The notes below the pieces were generated by a model, which searched no databases, was not told the origin of the DNA, and saw nothing but the letters and a program-made list of their open reading frames with translations. A stretch of DNA of 64,000 nt. Origin: Pseudomonas monteilii. GTDB taxonomy: Bacteria > Pseudomonadota > Gammaproteobacteria > Pseudomonadales > Pseudomonadaceae. The position numbers and the translations under genes were made by a program. Below, in pieces: positions 36,294-45,194 of the stretch. How positions within the stretch are numbered: position 1 is the first letter of the stretch; each line of letters starts with the position of its first letter. The stretch spans positions 4,340,001 to 4,404,000 of the forward strand of contig CP013997.1 in the NCBI GenBank assembly GCA_001534745.1, read 5' to 3'.

Positions 36294-37562
36294 TCAGCCG
36301 TTGAACACGTCATCCACGCTCTTGAGCGGGTAGTGCTTCGGGTACGGCAGGGTCGCGACGCCGGACTCGATGGCGGCCTTGGCCACCGCATCCGAGACCA
36401 CAGTGATCAGGCGCGCGTCCATCGGTTTCGGGATGATGTACTCGCGACCGAAGCTCAGCGATTCGACGCCGTAGGCCTCGCAGACTTCTTTGGGCACCGG
36501 CAGCTTGGCCAGGTCCTTCAGGGCGATGGCGGCGGCGATCTTCATCTCTTCGTTGATGCGCTTGGCACGCACGTCCAGGGCGCCACGGAAGATGAAGGGG
36601 AAGCCCAGGACGTTGTTGACCTGGTTCGGGTAGTCGGAACGGCCGGTTGCCATGATCACGTCGTCACGGGTGGCGTGCGCCAGCTCGGGCTTGATTTCCG
36701 GGTCCGGGTTGGAACAGGCGAAGACGATCGGGTTCGCTGCCATGGAGGCGAGGCCTTCGGCGCTCAGCAGGTTCGGGCCGGACAGACCGACGAACACGTC
36801 GGCACCTTCCAGGGCGTCGGCCAGGGTGCGCTTGTCGGTGGCATGGGCGAACTGCGCCTTGTACTGGTTCAGGTCTTCACGGCCCGCGTGGATGACACCA
36901 CTGCGGTCGATCATGAAGATGTTCTCGACCTTGGCACCCATGCTGACCAGCAGCTTCATGCACGAGATCGCGGCAGCGCCAGCGCCCAGGCAGACGATCT
37001 TCGCCTCTTCCAGCGTCTTCCCGGCGATTTCCAGCGCGTTGATCATGCCAGCCGCGGTCACGATCGCGGTGCCATGCTGGTCATCGTGGAACACTGGGAT
37101 GTCGCACTGTTCGATCAGCGCGCGCTCGATCTCGAAGCACTCCGGTGCCTTGATATCTTCCAGGTTGATGCCGCCGAAGGTGATGGAGATGCGCTTGACG
37201 GTGTCGATGAAGGCTTGCGGGCTTTCGGCATCGACTTCGATGTCGAACACGTCCACACCGGCGAACCGCTTGAACAGAACGCCCTTGCCCTCCATGACCG
37301 GCTTGGAGGCCAGCGGGCCCAGGTCACCGAGGCCGAGAATGGCGGTGCCATCGGAGATCACCGCCACCAGGTTGCCCTTGCCGGTGTACTTGTAGGCCAG
37401 CTCAGGGTCACGGCCGATCTCGCGCACCGGCTCGGCGACGCCCGGGCTGTAGGCCAGGGACAGGTCACGTGCAGTGGAGGTCGGCTTGGTGAGTTCGACG
37501 CTCAGTTTCCCTGGGCGCGGCTTGGCATGGTATTCGAGGGCGGCGGTTTTGAGATCTGACAT
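36294..37562 (-). CDS. maeB: NAD(P)-dependent malic enzyme MaeB (short form)
   Basis: Oxidative decarboxylation of malate to pyruvate with NAD(P)+ in the cytoplasm. The 422-residue protein covers the malic N domain (LAYSPGVAEPVREIG near 35; FKRFAGVDVFDIEVDA near 100) and the NAD-binding domain (CLGAGAAAISCMKLL near 190). It lacks the C-terminal phosphotransacetylase-like domain of the ~760-residue MaeB type. It is probably monocistronic, ending at the shared terminator with mrcA. Confidence 0.93.
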   Translation of the reverse strand: MSDLKTAALEYHAKPRPGKLSVELTKPTSTARDLSLAYSPGVAEPVREIGRDPELAYKYTGKGNLVAVISDGTAILGLGDLGPLASKPVMEGKGVLFKRFAGVDVFDIEVDAESPQAFIDTVKRISITFGGINLEDIKAPECFEIERALIEQCDIPVFHDDQHGTAIVTAAGMINALEIAGKTLEEAKIVCLGAGAAAISCMKLLVSMGAKVENIFMIDRSGVIHAGREDLNQYKAQFAHATDKRTLADALEGADVFVGLSGPNLLSAEGLASMAANPIVFACSNPDPEIKPELAHATRDDVIMATGRSDYPNQVNNVLGFPFIFRGALDVRAKRINEEMKIAAAIALKDLAKLPVPKEVCEAYGVESLSFGREYIIPKPMDARLITVVSDAVAKAAIESGVATLPYPKHYPLKSVDDVFNG

Positions 37563-37727
37563 GAGGGCTTTCCGCTAATTGGACTGTTCTGACGGACCGC
37601 CGAGGATACGCAAAGAGCCAGGGAGCGACAAGACTGCCCGGTCACTTGTGTCAAGACCTTCGTCCTACGACTTTACGCTAGGTTCATCGTCTCCACTGAA
37701 CAGCCCCATGACCCTGGGGCACTTTGC

Positions 37728-38549
37728 TCAGCGCGCCTCAAGCATGCTCGGATCGGTCAGCGACAGGCTCCAGCGCGGCCCGTTGCGCTTGCCCGTCCCC
37801 GTGCCAGCACGCTGGCGCACCCAGCCGCGCACCTCCACCTGGCGACCGCGAAGGCGCTCGAGTGCGCTCACGGACAGCCGGTCGTGCAGACGGGCAGGCA
37901 CCGTCACCAGGAGTCGATCGTCGAGCACCAGCGACACGCCCGAGCGGTGACGCCTGACCTGGCCGACGCGCCCCGTGACCACGGCAAAGCCGGGGCGCCG
38001 CAGCTCGGCAGCCTGACGCACGGCCTGGCGTCGCCACAGCCCGACACCCGCCTCCCGGGCCTGGCGCTCGGCCTGCCGATGGCAGCGGGTCAGGGCCACG
38101 TTGGGCGCGATGGCCACGCGGTAGCCCAGGCCTTCGCTGAGCAACCGGGCTTCGAGATTCCGGCCATCGCGGCCATAGGCATGGGCCAGCAGCCGGCCAT
38201 AGTGGTCGCTGCGCTCCTTGCCCACCACCAGGCCAAGGCGCCCGCCACTGGCCTTGACCAATGCCCGCAGGCGTTGCCGCGCAGCGTCGGCGAACGGTTC
38301 GCTGGGGTGACCCCGTCGACCAATCTCCGGCGCGTTGATACCGATCAGACGCACACTGCGCCCATCGGTCAGCCTAAGGGTATCGCCGTCCACGACATGG
38401 CGAACGGTCGCCTGCTGCACGAGCCCAGGCGGGGCACAGCGCAGCTCGGCCTGAGCGGACGATCCCCAGATCGCAGCCATGAAAAAGGCGCCCACGAGGG
38501 GCGCCTTCTTGTGCAGCGGTGCGAAGCCCAGAGGGTTCGCCATGCGCAT
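37728..38549 (-). CDS. Secreted thermonuclease-family (SNase-like) protein
   Basis: A 273-residue protein with an N-terminal signal peptide (about 1-34, ending SSAQA) and a staphylococcal nuclease-like domain (about 48-160). VRHVVDGDTLRLTDGRSVRL carries the metal-binding Asp, INAPEIG follows, and the catalytic Arg/Glu lie in GKERSDHYGRLLAHAY. The C-terminal ~100 residues include an OB-like segment (VTGRVGQVRRHRSGVSL). It starts 2 nt after the rpmE stop and its first codons overlap the rpmE terminator hairpin. Starts at 38543 or 38480 are alternatives, but 38549 preserves a full signal peptide. Periplasmic or extracellular phosphodiesterase activity is inferred. Confidence 0.85.
   Translation of the reverse strand: MRMANPLGFAPLHKKAPLVGAFFMAAIWGSSAQAELRCAPPGLVQQATVRHVVDGDTLRLTDGRSVRLIGINAPEIGRRGHPSEPFADAARQRLRALVKASGGRLGLVVGKERSDHYGRLLAHAYGRDGRNLEARLLSEGLGYRVAIAPNVALTRCHRQAERQAREAGVGLWRRQAVRQAAELRRPGFAVVTGRVGQVRRHRSGVSLVLDDRLLVTVPARLHDRLSVSALERLRGRQVEVRGWVRQRAGTGTGKRNGPRWSLSLTDPSMLEAR
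38482..38507 (-). terminator. rpmE intrinsic terminator, inside the downstream coding region
   Basis: On the minus strand a 9-bp stem AAGGCGCCC / GGGCGCCTT with a 5-nt loop is followed by TTTTTC. It lies about 45-70 nt past the rpmE stop and within the signal-peptide codons of the nuclease gene. Confidence 0.7.
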
Positions 38550-38551
38550 GC

Positions 38552-38767
38552 TTACTTCTTGGTACCGAACATGCCGAAGCGGTCGGCGAACTTCTGTACG
38601 CGACCACCGGTGTCCAGGACTTTCTGCTTGCCGGTGTAGAAGGGGTGGCACTGCGAGCACACGTCGATCGCCAGCGGCTTGGCCAGGGTCGAACGGGTTT
38701 CGAACTTGCTGCCGCAGCTGCAGGTAACTTCTACAACTTCGTAATTCGGGTGGATATCTGCTTTCAT
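38552..38767 (-). CDS. rpmE: 50S ribosomal protein L31 (zinc-binding form)
   Basis: The 71-residue protein [19 protein letters not shown] has the C+ zinc-binding cysteines (CSCG near 16 and [13 protein letters not shown] near 37-49), so it is the primary L31, not the zinc-free paralogue. Start 38767 has AGGAAG 5 nt upstream. Confidence 0.97.
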   Translation of the reverse strand: MKADIHPNYEVVEVTCSCGSKFETRSTLAKPLAIDVCSQCHPFYTGKQKVLDTGGRVQKFADRFGMFGTKK

Positions 38768-38835
38768 GGTCACTTCCTCGGCTGCGTGCCGCCATCCAAC
38801 ACCATTGTTGAATACCGCACGGAATCAGGCGACGT

Positions 38836-38863
38836 ATGATAGCAGAGCCATGCGCCAGCGCAA
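38836..38863 (-). promoter_or_regulatory. Candidate rpmE promoter
   Basis: On the minus strand TTGCGC (38858-38863), a 16-nt spacer and TATCAT (38836-38841) lie about 70 nt before the rpmE start. Confidence 0.45.
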
Positions 38864-38931
38864 GTTGCCGCACCCACCGACCGTCGTGCTAGGCTCGCCA
38901 GGCCCTTCGTTTCCTTTCAGAGATCTGCCGC

Positions 38932-41151
38932 GTGCCCGACGTCATCCTGCGCCTTGCCCTTCCTTCGCCGTTGCGCAGGTTGTTCGACTACCGTGCGCCA
39001 CCCGGAACCTCGGGCAAGACCTTTGTACCAGGCATGCGGCTGCGCGTGCCGTTCGGTCGGCGCGAACTGATCGGCATTCTGGTCGAGGTGACCGACACCA
39101 GTGACGTGCCGCCCGACAAGCTGCGTCCGGCCACGGCGCTGCTCGATCCGGTCTCGCCCCTGCCCTCACCCTTGCTCAAGCTGTGCCTGTGGACGGCGCA
39201 GTACTACCAGCACAGCCTGGGCGACACCTTCAACTGGGCCTTGCCGACTTTGTTGCGCCAAGGTGAACCGGCCGAGATGCGTCAGGAGCGGTTCTGGCAG
39301 ATCGCCCCCGGCGCGCGCCTGGACGACCCGCGCATCGCCCGAGCGCCCCGCCAGCGCGAAGCCTTGCAGACACTGGCGCAGCACCCCCACGGCGTGGCCC
39401 ACGCGGTGCTGAGCAAGCTGGGCCTGAGCAAGGACAGCCTCGACCTGCTGCTGGCCAAGCAACTGGTCGAGATCGAACTGCGCCGTCACCTGCCTGCCGC
39501 GCGCCACGAACACTGGCTCGCCCAGCCTGAGCTGCCGCTGAACGAAGAACAGCGCGCCGCGTTCGACGCCGTGCGCTCCTCGTTCGGCGGCTTCCAGGCG
39601 TTTCTCCTGGCGGGGGTGACCGGCAGCGGCAAGACCGAGGTGTACCTGCAACTGATCCGCGAAACCCTTGAGGCCGGCAAGCAGGCGCTGGTGCTGATCC
39701 CCGAGATCAACCTGGGGCCACAGACCCTGGCGCGCTTCGAACAACGCTTCAATGCACGCATCGCCCTGCTGCATTCGGCGGTCAACGACCGCGAGCGGCT
39801 CGATGCCTGGCTCGCGGCGCGCGATGGCGAGGCGGACATCATCATCGGCACGCGCTCGGCGCTGTTCACACCGATGAAGCACCCGGGCCTGATCATCATC
39901 GACGAAGAGCACGATGGCTCCTATAAACAGCAGGAAGGCCTGCGCTACCACGCCCGGGATCTGGCGCTGGTGCGTGCGCGCCAGGAAGACGTGCCGATCC
40001 TGCTCGGTTCGGCCACCCCGTCGCTGGAAAGCCTGCACAACGCCCACGGCGGCCGCTACGGCCTGCTGCGCATGCACCAGCGCGCCGGTGGCGCCCGGCA
40101 GCCACGCTTCCTGCGCCTGGACGTCAAGAGCCGGCCCCTGGACAGCGGCATCAGCGGCCCTCTGCAACAGGCCATCGGCCAGACCCTCGCGGCCGGGCAG
40201 CAGGTACTGGTCTTCCTCAACCGACGCGGCTTCGCGCCGACCCTGCTGTGCCATGACTGCGGCTGGCTGTCCGGCTGCCCGCGTTGCGATGCGCGCATGA
40301 CCGTGCACCAGCGCTCGGGATTGCTGCGCTGCCATCATTGCGGCCACGAAGAGCGCATCCCGCACCAGTGCCCACAGTGCAACCATGTGGACCTGCGCCC
40401 GGTCGGCGCAGGCACCGAGCGGGCCGAAGAGCGCCTGAGCACGCTGTTCCCGGAATACCCGGTGCTGCGCGTGGACCGCGACAGCACCGCGCGCAAGGAC
40501 GCCATGCAGAACCTGTTCGCCACCATCCAGCGAGGCCAGCCCTGCATCCTGGTCGGCACCCAGATGCTCGCCAAGGGGCACCACTTCCCACGGGTGACCC
40601 TGGTGGCGATCCTGGACGCCGACGGTGGTCTGTTCTCGGGCGATTTCCGCGCCAGCGAGCACATGGCGCAGCTGATCGTGCAGGTGGCCGGCCGCGCCGG
40701 ACGGGCCGAGGAGCCCGGCAAGGTGATCGTGCAGACACACCTGGCCGAGCACCCCTTGCTGGTGCAACTGACCGAGCAGGGGTACTTCGCCTTCGCCGAC
40801 CAGGCCTTGAGCGAGCGCCGGGCGGCAAGCTTGCCGCCTTTCTCCCACCTGGCCCTGCTGCGCGCCGAAGCGCACAAGCCGGGTCAGGCCGAAGCCTTCC
40901 TCGACGAAGCCTGCACGGCGGCCGAGCGCCTGCTCGCCGCGCAGGGTGCCAGCGGTATCGAACTGCTCGGACCGGTCCCGGCCCCCATGGAGCGTCGCGC
41001 GGGTCGCTACCGCGCTCAACTGCTGCTGCAAGCCAATGCCAGGGCCGCCTTGCACCGTCTGCTCGCCAGCTGGCTGCTGGAACTCGAGCAGATGCCTTCG
41101 GGCCGTCAGGTCCGCTGGTCGCTCGACGTGGACCCTGTGGATCTTTATTGA
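38932..41151 (+). CDS. priA: Primosomal replication-restart helicase PriA
   Basis: A superfamily 2 3'-5' helicase that recognises stalled forks and loads the primosome. It has 739 residues starting at GTG 38932. The N-terminal 3' DNA-binding domain (about 1-105; [15 protein letters not shown]) precedes the helicase core with Walker [14 protein letters not shown] near 225 and DEEH near 323. A zinc-binding Cys-rich insert ([17 protein letters not shown], then [17 protein letters not shown]) and the [17 protein letters not shown] motif follow. It is divergent from rpmE and upstream of argS. Confidence 0.96.
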   Translation: MPDVILRLALPSPLRRLFDYRAPPGTSGKTFVPGMRLRVPFGRRELIGILVEVTDTSDVPPDKLRPATALLDPVSPLPSPLLKLCLWTAQYYQHSLGDTFNWALPTLLRQGEPAEMRQERFWQIAPGARLDDPRIARAPRQREALQTLAQHPHGVAHAVLSKLGLSKDSLDLLLAKQLVEIELRRHLPAARHEHWLAQPELPLNEEQRAAFDAVRSSFGGFQAFLLAGVTGSGKTEVYLQLIRETLEAGKQALVLIPEINLGPQTLARFEQRFNARIALLHSAVNDRERLDAWLAARDGEADIIIGTRSALFTPMKHPGLIIIDEEHDGSYKQQEGLRYHARDLALVRARQEDVPILLGSATPSLESLHNAHGGRYGLLRMHQRAGGARQPRFLRLDVKSRPLDSGISGPLQQAIGQTLAAGQQVLVFLNRRGFAPTLLCHDCGWLSGCPRCDARMTVHQRSGLLRCHHCGHEERIPHQCPQCNHVDLRPVGAGTERAEERLSTLFPEYPVLRVDRDSTARKDAMQNLFATIQRGQPCILVGTQMLAKGHHFPRVTLVAILDADGGLFSGDFRASEHMAQLIVQVAGRAGRAEEPGKVIVQTHLAEHPLLVQLTEQGYFAFADQALSERRAASLPPFSHLALLRAEAHKPGQAEAFLDEACTAAERLLAAQGASGIELLGPVPAPMERRAGRYRAQLLLQANARAALHRLLASWLLELEQMPSGRQVRWSLDVDPVDLY

Positions 41152-41218
41152 GGGGCGAGCTTCAGGCCAGAGCGACGCTGCCTGCCCCAATGACTGGCAC
41201 GTACCTCCAGCGCCGCCC

Positions 41219-41281
41219 AGCTTGCGGCTTGTGGCTTGTGGCTTGCCACTTGCCGCTTACGACTTGCCGCCTGCCGCCCGC
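41219..41281. repeat. Nine consecutive 7-nt repeats upstream of argS
   Basis: Nine contiguous heptads run AGCTTGC, GGCTTGT, GGCTTGT, GGCTTGC, CACTTGC, CGCTTAC, GACTTGC, CGCCTGC, CGCCCGC. They match the right arms of the heptad-hairpin elements at 20137 and 43804, but no left arm or hairpin is evident here. The rest of the 41152-41353 gap shows no gene. Confidence 0.75.
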
Positions 41282-41292
41282 GACCGGATAAT
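41264..41292 (+). promoter_or_regulatory. Candidate argS promoter using the heptad array
   Basis: TTGCCG at 41264-41269 lies within the heptad array; a 17-nt spacer leads to GATAAT at 41287-41292. The start codon of argS is about 60 nt further on. Confidence 0.5.
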
Positions 41293-41353
41293 GCCCAGTT
41301 TTTCCACCTGCGCCTCGAAGCGCCCGCCGCGCGTGCGGTCGAAAGAGAACCTG

Positions 41354-43090
41354 ATGAAAGACACCATTCGCCAGCTGATCCAGCAAGCCCTCACCCAACT
41401 CGTCACCGACGGTGTGCTGCCTGATGGGCTGACGCCGTCGATCCAGGTGGAGAACGCCCGGGACAAGACCCACGGCGACTTCGCCAGCAACATCGCCATG
41501 ATGCTGGCCAAGCCGGCCGGCCTGAAGCCGCGCGACCTGGCTGAACAGCTGATCGCCGCGCTGCCGGCCTGCGAAGACGTCAGCAAGGTCGAGATCGCCG
41601 GTCCGGGCTTCCTCAATTTCTTCCAGAACACCCAGGCCCTGGCCAATCGCCTGGACGCCGCGCTGGCCGATGCGCACCTCAACGTGCGCAAGGCAGGCCC
41701 TGCCGAGAAGGTGGTGGTCGACCTGTCGGCACCGAACCTGGCCAAGGAAATGCACGTCGGCCACCTGCGCTCGACGATCATCGGCGACAGCGTCGCCCGT
41801 GTGCTGGAGTTCCTCGGCGACGAGGTGATTCGTCAGAACCACGTCGGCGACTGGGGCACCCAGTTCGGCATGCTGTTGGCCTACCTCCAGGAAAACCCGG
41901 TCACCAGCGACGAGCTGTCGGACCTGGAAAACTTCTATCGCGCGGCCAAGAAACGCTTCGACGAGTCCGAGGAATTCGCCACCCGTGCCCGTGGCCTGGT
42001 GGTCAAGCTGCAGGCCGGCGACCCTGACTGCCTGGCGCTGTGGACGCGCTTCAAGGACATCTCGCTGTCGCATTGCCAGAAGACCTACGAGCTGCTCAAC
42101 GTCAAGCTGAGCATGGCCGATGTCATGGGCGAGAGCGCCTACAACGCCGACCTGGCCAACGTGGTCGCGGACCTGGCGGCCACCGGCCTGCTGGTCGAGA
42201 GCCAGGGCGCGCAGTGCGTGTTCCTCGACGAATACAAGACCGCCGATGGCGACCCGCTGCCGGTGATCGTGCAGAAGGCCGACGGTGGCTACCTGTACGC
42301 CACCACCGACCTGGCAGCCGTGCGCTACCGCAGCAACGTGCTCAAGGCAGACCGTGCGCTGTACTTCGTCGACCAGCGCCAGGCCCTGCACTTCAACCAG
42401 GTGTTCGAAGTCGCCCGTCGGGCTGGCTTCGTCGGCCACCCGATGCGCATGGAGCACATGGGCTTCGGCACCATGAACGGCGCCGACGGCCGTCCGTTCA
42501 AGACCCGCGACGGCGGCACCGTCAAGCTCGTGGACCTGCTCCAGGAAGCCAAGGAGCGCGCCTATGCGCTGGTCAAGGAAAAGAACACCGACCTGGACGA
42601 GCAGGCCCTGCGCCAGATCGGCGAAGTCGTCGGCATCGGCGCGGTCAAGTACGCCGACCTGTCCAAGCACCGCACCAGCGACTACAGCTTCAACTTCGAG
42701 CTGATGCTCAACTTCGACGGCAATACTGCGCCTTACCTACTGTACGCCTACACCCGTGTCGCCAGCGTCTTCCGCAAGCTGGGCAAGCAGTTCGAGGACA
42801 TCGAAGGCCAGATCGTGCTGCAGGCGCCGCAGGAGCAGGACCTCGGTGCCCGTCTGGCGCAGTTCGGCGAAGTGCTCAACAGCGTCGCCGACAAGGGCAC
42901 GCCGCACGTGCTGTGCGCCTACCTGTACGACATCGCCGGCCTGTTCTCGAGCTTCTACGAGAACTGCCCGATTCTCGCAGCCGAAACGCCTGAGCAGCAG
43001 CAGAGCCGCCTGCGCCTGGCGGCGCTGACCGGACGGACCCTCAAGCAGGGTCTGGAGCTGCTTGGCCTGGAAACCCTGGAGCGCATGTAA
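41354..43090 (+). CDS. argS: Arginyl-tRNA synthetase
   Basis: A class I aminoacyl-tRNA synthetase that charges tRNA-Arg. It has 578 residues. The N-terminal tRNA-recognition domain (1-110) precedes the HIGH-type motif [20 protein letters not shown] near 123-142. The catalytic core includes [20 protein letters not shown], and the C-terminal anticodon-binding helical domain is complete to [10 protein letters not shown]. The start [13 protein letters not shown] at 41354 is the family start. ftsN-like follows after 1 nt. Confidence 0.97.
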   Translation: MKDTIRQLIQQALTQLVTDGVLPDGLTPSIQVENARDKTHGDFASNIAMMLAKPAGLKPRDLAEQLIAALPACEDVSKVEIAGPGFLNFFQNTQALANRLDAALADAHLNVRKAGPAEKVVVDLSAPNLAKEMHVGHLRSTIIGDSVARVLEFLGDEVIRQNHVGDWGTQFGMLLAYLQENPVTSDELSDLENFYRAAKKRFDESEEFATRARGLVVKLQAGDPDCLALWTRFKDISLSHCQKTYELLNVKLSMADVMGESAYNADLANVVADLAATGLLVESQGAQCVFLDEYKTADGDPLPVIVQKADGGYLYATTDLAAVRYRSNVLKADRALYFVDQRQALHFNQVFEVARRAGFVGHPMRMEHMGFGTMNGADGRPFKTRDGGTVKLVDLLQEAKERAYALVKEKNTDLDEQALRQIGEVVGIGAVKYADLSKHRTSDYSFNFELMLNFDGNTAPYLLYAYTRVASVFRKLGKQFEDIEGQIVLQAPQEQDLGARLAQFGEVLNSVADKGTPHVLCAYLYDIAGLFSSFYENCPILAAETPEQQQSRLRLAALTGRTLKQGLELLGLETLERM

Positions 43091-43091
43091 G

Positions 43092-43799
43092 GTGGCCGCC
43101 AAGAAGAAGCCTGCGCCCAAGCGTGGCGCCAGCCGCACGCAAGCCCCTGCCAAGCAGCCCATCCCAGGCTGGGTATGGCTGGCGGCAGGCCTGACGATCG
43201 GTGCGTTCGTGGTCTTCCTGATGAAGCTCGAGCCTGGCAGCGGCGACGTCAAGCGCACCCAGCCCGAGCAGCAGCAGGCCGAGAAGGCCGCGCAAGCGGC
43301 CAAGACGCCGCCCTCGCCCGAGCAGCCGGTCAAGCCCAAGTACGACTTCTACACCCTGCTCCCGGAGTCGGAAGTGATCGTGCCGCCGGAAGCTGTGCCG
43401 GAGAAGACGCCACCGGTGCCTGCCCAGCCCGTGCCGCCGCCGACCAAGCCGGTCACGGCCGAGGAAGCGGCGAAGATCGACACCGCACGCGCCCAGGCGG
43501 CCCTGTCCGGGCAGACGCCACCGCCTGCACCGCCGGTGCTCAAGCCCGCCGCGACCACCCAGTACTTCCTGCAGGCCGGCTCGTTCCGCAAGCAGGCCGA
43601 TGCCGACAAGGTTCGCGCGCAGATCATCCTGCTCGGTCAGGCGGTCAAGGTCGAATCCGGCACCGTGAAGGAAGAAACCTGGTACCGCGTCCTGGTCGGC
43701 CCGTTCAGCAACCGCGAACAGCTGACCGTGGCCCAGAAGCAGCTGGGCGGTGCCGGCTTCAACAACCTCCTGCTGCAGCAGCGCCAGATTCGGCAGTAA
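43092..43799 (+). CDS. FtsN-like SPOR-domain division protein
   Basis: A bitopic inner-membrane protein of 235 residues. The basic cytoplasmic N-terminus (AAKKKPAPKRGASRTQ) precedes a TM helix (about 27-46, WVWLAAGLTIGAFVVFLM). A Pro/Ala/Gln-rich periplasmic linker (50-155) leads to a C-terminal SPOR domain (about 156-232; TTQYFLQAGSFRKQADADKV and WYRVLVGPFSNREQ). This layout and the position after argS match Pseudomonas FtsN, which activates septal peptidoglycan synthesis. Start is GTG 43092, one nt after the argS stop, so translational coupling is likely. Confidence 0.87.
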   Translation: MAAKKKPAPKRGASRTQAPAKQPIPGWVWLAAGLTIGAFVVFLMKLEPGSGDVKRTQPEQQQAEKAAQAAKTPPSPEQPVKPKYDFYTLLPESEVIVPPEAVPEKTPPVPAQPVPPPTKPVTAEEAAKIDTARAQAALSGQTPPPAPPVLKPAATTQYFLQAGSFRKQADADKVRAQIILLGQAVKVESGTVKEETWYRVLVGPFSNREQLTVAQKQLGGAGFNNLLLQQRQIRQ

Positions 43800-43803
43800 G
43801 GCA

Positions 43804-43925
43804 GCTACAAGCTACAAGCTACAACATGGGGCGAAGCGACGAGGCTTTGCCCCATGCCTTTCTCCCCTCGCTCCATCGCCCGACTTGAAGCTTGCAGCTA
43901 ACCGCTTGCCGCTGCTTGCCGCTGC
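43804..43925. repeat. Heptad-hairpin composite repeat between ftsN-like and TM2 genes
   Basis: Three perfect GCTACAA heptads (43804-43824) are followed by a 13-bp hairpin, CATGGGGCGAAGC (43825-43837) with GCTTTGCCCCATG (43844-43856), containing one G-U. Oppositely oriented heptads follow from 43881 (ACTTGAA, GCTTGCA, GCTAACC, GCTTGCC and degenerate units). It lies between convergent genes and may terminate both. Confidence 0.7.
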
Positions 43926-43927
43926 CC

Positions 43928-44344
43928 CTACCGCCGCTGGCTGTTGACCTGCGACACCTGGCCATTGAGCGTCCAGAAGTCGTACAGCACGCCCAACAGG
44001 AACACGCCGCCGGTCAGCAGGTAGATCAGGGCGCTGATCCACTTGCCCTGATACAGGCGGTGCACGCCGAAGATGCCGAGGAAGGTCAGGAAGATCCAGG
44101 CCAGGCTGTAGTTCACATGGCCCGGCTGGAAGCGCACGTCCGCTTCACGGTCCATGGCCGGAATCAGGAAGAAGTCGATGATCCAGCCGATGCCCAGCAG
44201 GCCCAGGGTGAAGAACCAGATCGTCCCGGTGATGGGCTTGCCGTAGTAGAAGCGGTGCGCACCGGTGAAGCCGAAGATCCAGAGCAGATAGCCCATGACC
44301 TTGCTGTGGGTGTCGTGTGACGCAGACTGCTGATAACCATTCAT
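43928..44344 (-). CDS. TM2-domain membrane protein (two TM2 units)
   Basis: A 138-residue membrane protein with two TM2 modules. Residues 14-62 read GYLLWIFGFTGAHRFYYGK and GLLGIGWIIDFFLIP. Residues about 80-125 read WIFLTFLGIFGVHRLYQGK and LLTGGVFLLGVLYDFW. The G-x-H-R-(F/L)-Y-x-G-K motif is present in both. The molecular role of these proteins is not established. It is monocistronic and convergent with the FtsN-like gene. Confidence 0.9.
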   Translation of the reverse strand: MNGYQQSASHDTHSKVMGYLLWIFGFTGAHRFYYGKPITGTIWFFTLGLLGIGWIIDFFLIPAMDREADVRFQPGHVNYSLAWIFLTFLGIFGVHRLYQGKWISALIYLLTGGVFLLGVLYDFWTLNGQVSQVNSQRR

Positions 44345-44507
44345 TCGTAAAGTCTCGCTGTATAATCCTAAAAATTTCTAAGCATTCATGTGACTTTTGT
44401 GAACCTTGCCGACGTATGGCGGTCTTGGATCGACCAACGGATCATTATTTGATCAGAAGGTGTTATAGAGTTGCCCGCCTAAACAAACACCCACAAGAGC
44501 TTCACCT

Positions 44508-45137
44508 ATGCCACCTTTGTTCAAGACATGGCTGACCCTCTGCCTCTTATTGCCCCTGGCCGCCCACGCCACCAACCGTGAGCAACGTCTTCCCAACGGC
44601 TTTACCGGTTATACCGTCCATTACGGTACTTCGGCCAAGGTCGCCCACGCACCGCTTCGCGCCAAGCCCAGCAACGCCGCCAAGCTCAAGGCCGGCCCGA
44701 CCGTCGCGTCTGCCAACAAGCAGAGCAGCGCCGTACTCAAGCGTGCGGTCAACGCGATCGGTACCCCTTATCGTTGGGGCGGCAGCAGCCCGAGCAAAGG
44801 GTTCGACTGCAGCGGCCTGGTGAAATACGCCTTCGACGATGTCGCCAACGTGAACCTGCCACGCACCTCCAGCGCCATGGCCCAGGGGCATGGTGTGAAG
44901 GTAGCACGCGAGGACCTGAAACCGGGCGATCTGATCTTCTTCAACATCAAGAGCCGCCGGGTCAACCACGTTGCCATCTACCTGGGCAACGACCGCTTCA
45001 TCCATGCGCCGCGTCGCGGCAAGCGGGTCAGCATCGACACGCTGAACAAGCCCTACTGGAAGCAGCACTACGTGGTCGCCAAGCGGGTCCTGCCGAAGGA
45101 CACGGGCACTGCAGGCCTGCAGGTGGTCAAACGCTGA
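44508..45137 (+). CDS. Secreted NlpC/P60 (C40) cell-wall hydrolase
   Basis: A 209-residue exported protein with signal peptide 1-22 (ending AAHAT), a basic low-complexity linker (35-70) and an NlpC/P60 domain (about 75-195). The catalytic Cys is in SKGFDCSGLVKYAF (about residue 104) and the His in RVNHVAIYLG (about 157). VGTPYRWGG-like AIGTPYRWGGSSPSKG precedes it. Family members cleave stem-peptide bonds of peptidoglycan. It probably belongs to the Spr/MepS-type D,L-endopeptidases. Confidence 0.92.
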   Translation: MPPLFKTWLTLCLLLPLAAHATNREQRLPNGFTGYTVHYGTSAKVAHAPLRAKPSNAAKLKAGPTVASANKQSSAVLKRAVNAIGTPYRWGGSSPSKGFDCSGLVKYAFDDVANVNLPRTSSAMAQGHGVKVAREDLKPGDLIFFNIKSRRVNHVAIYLGNDRFIHAPRRGKRVSIDTLNKPYWKQHYVVAKRVLPKDTGTAGLQVVKR

Positions 45138-45165
45138 AGGCACACGCCGTTCAACATGCCATATC

Positions 45166-45188
45166 CGAGGCGCCGTACTGGCGCCTCG
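45166..45188. terminator. Bidirectional terminator between the C40 hydrolase and pilT
   Basis: Arms CGAGGCGCC and GGCGCCTCG (9 bp, 5-nt loop) are followed by TTTCGTT on the plus strand and lie in the gap between two convergent genes. Confidence 0.7.
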
Positions 45189-45194
45189 TTTCGT

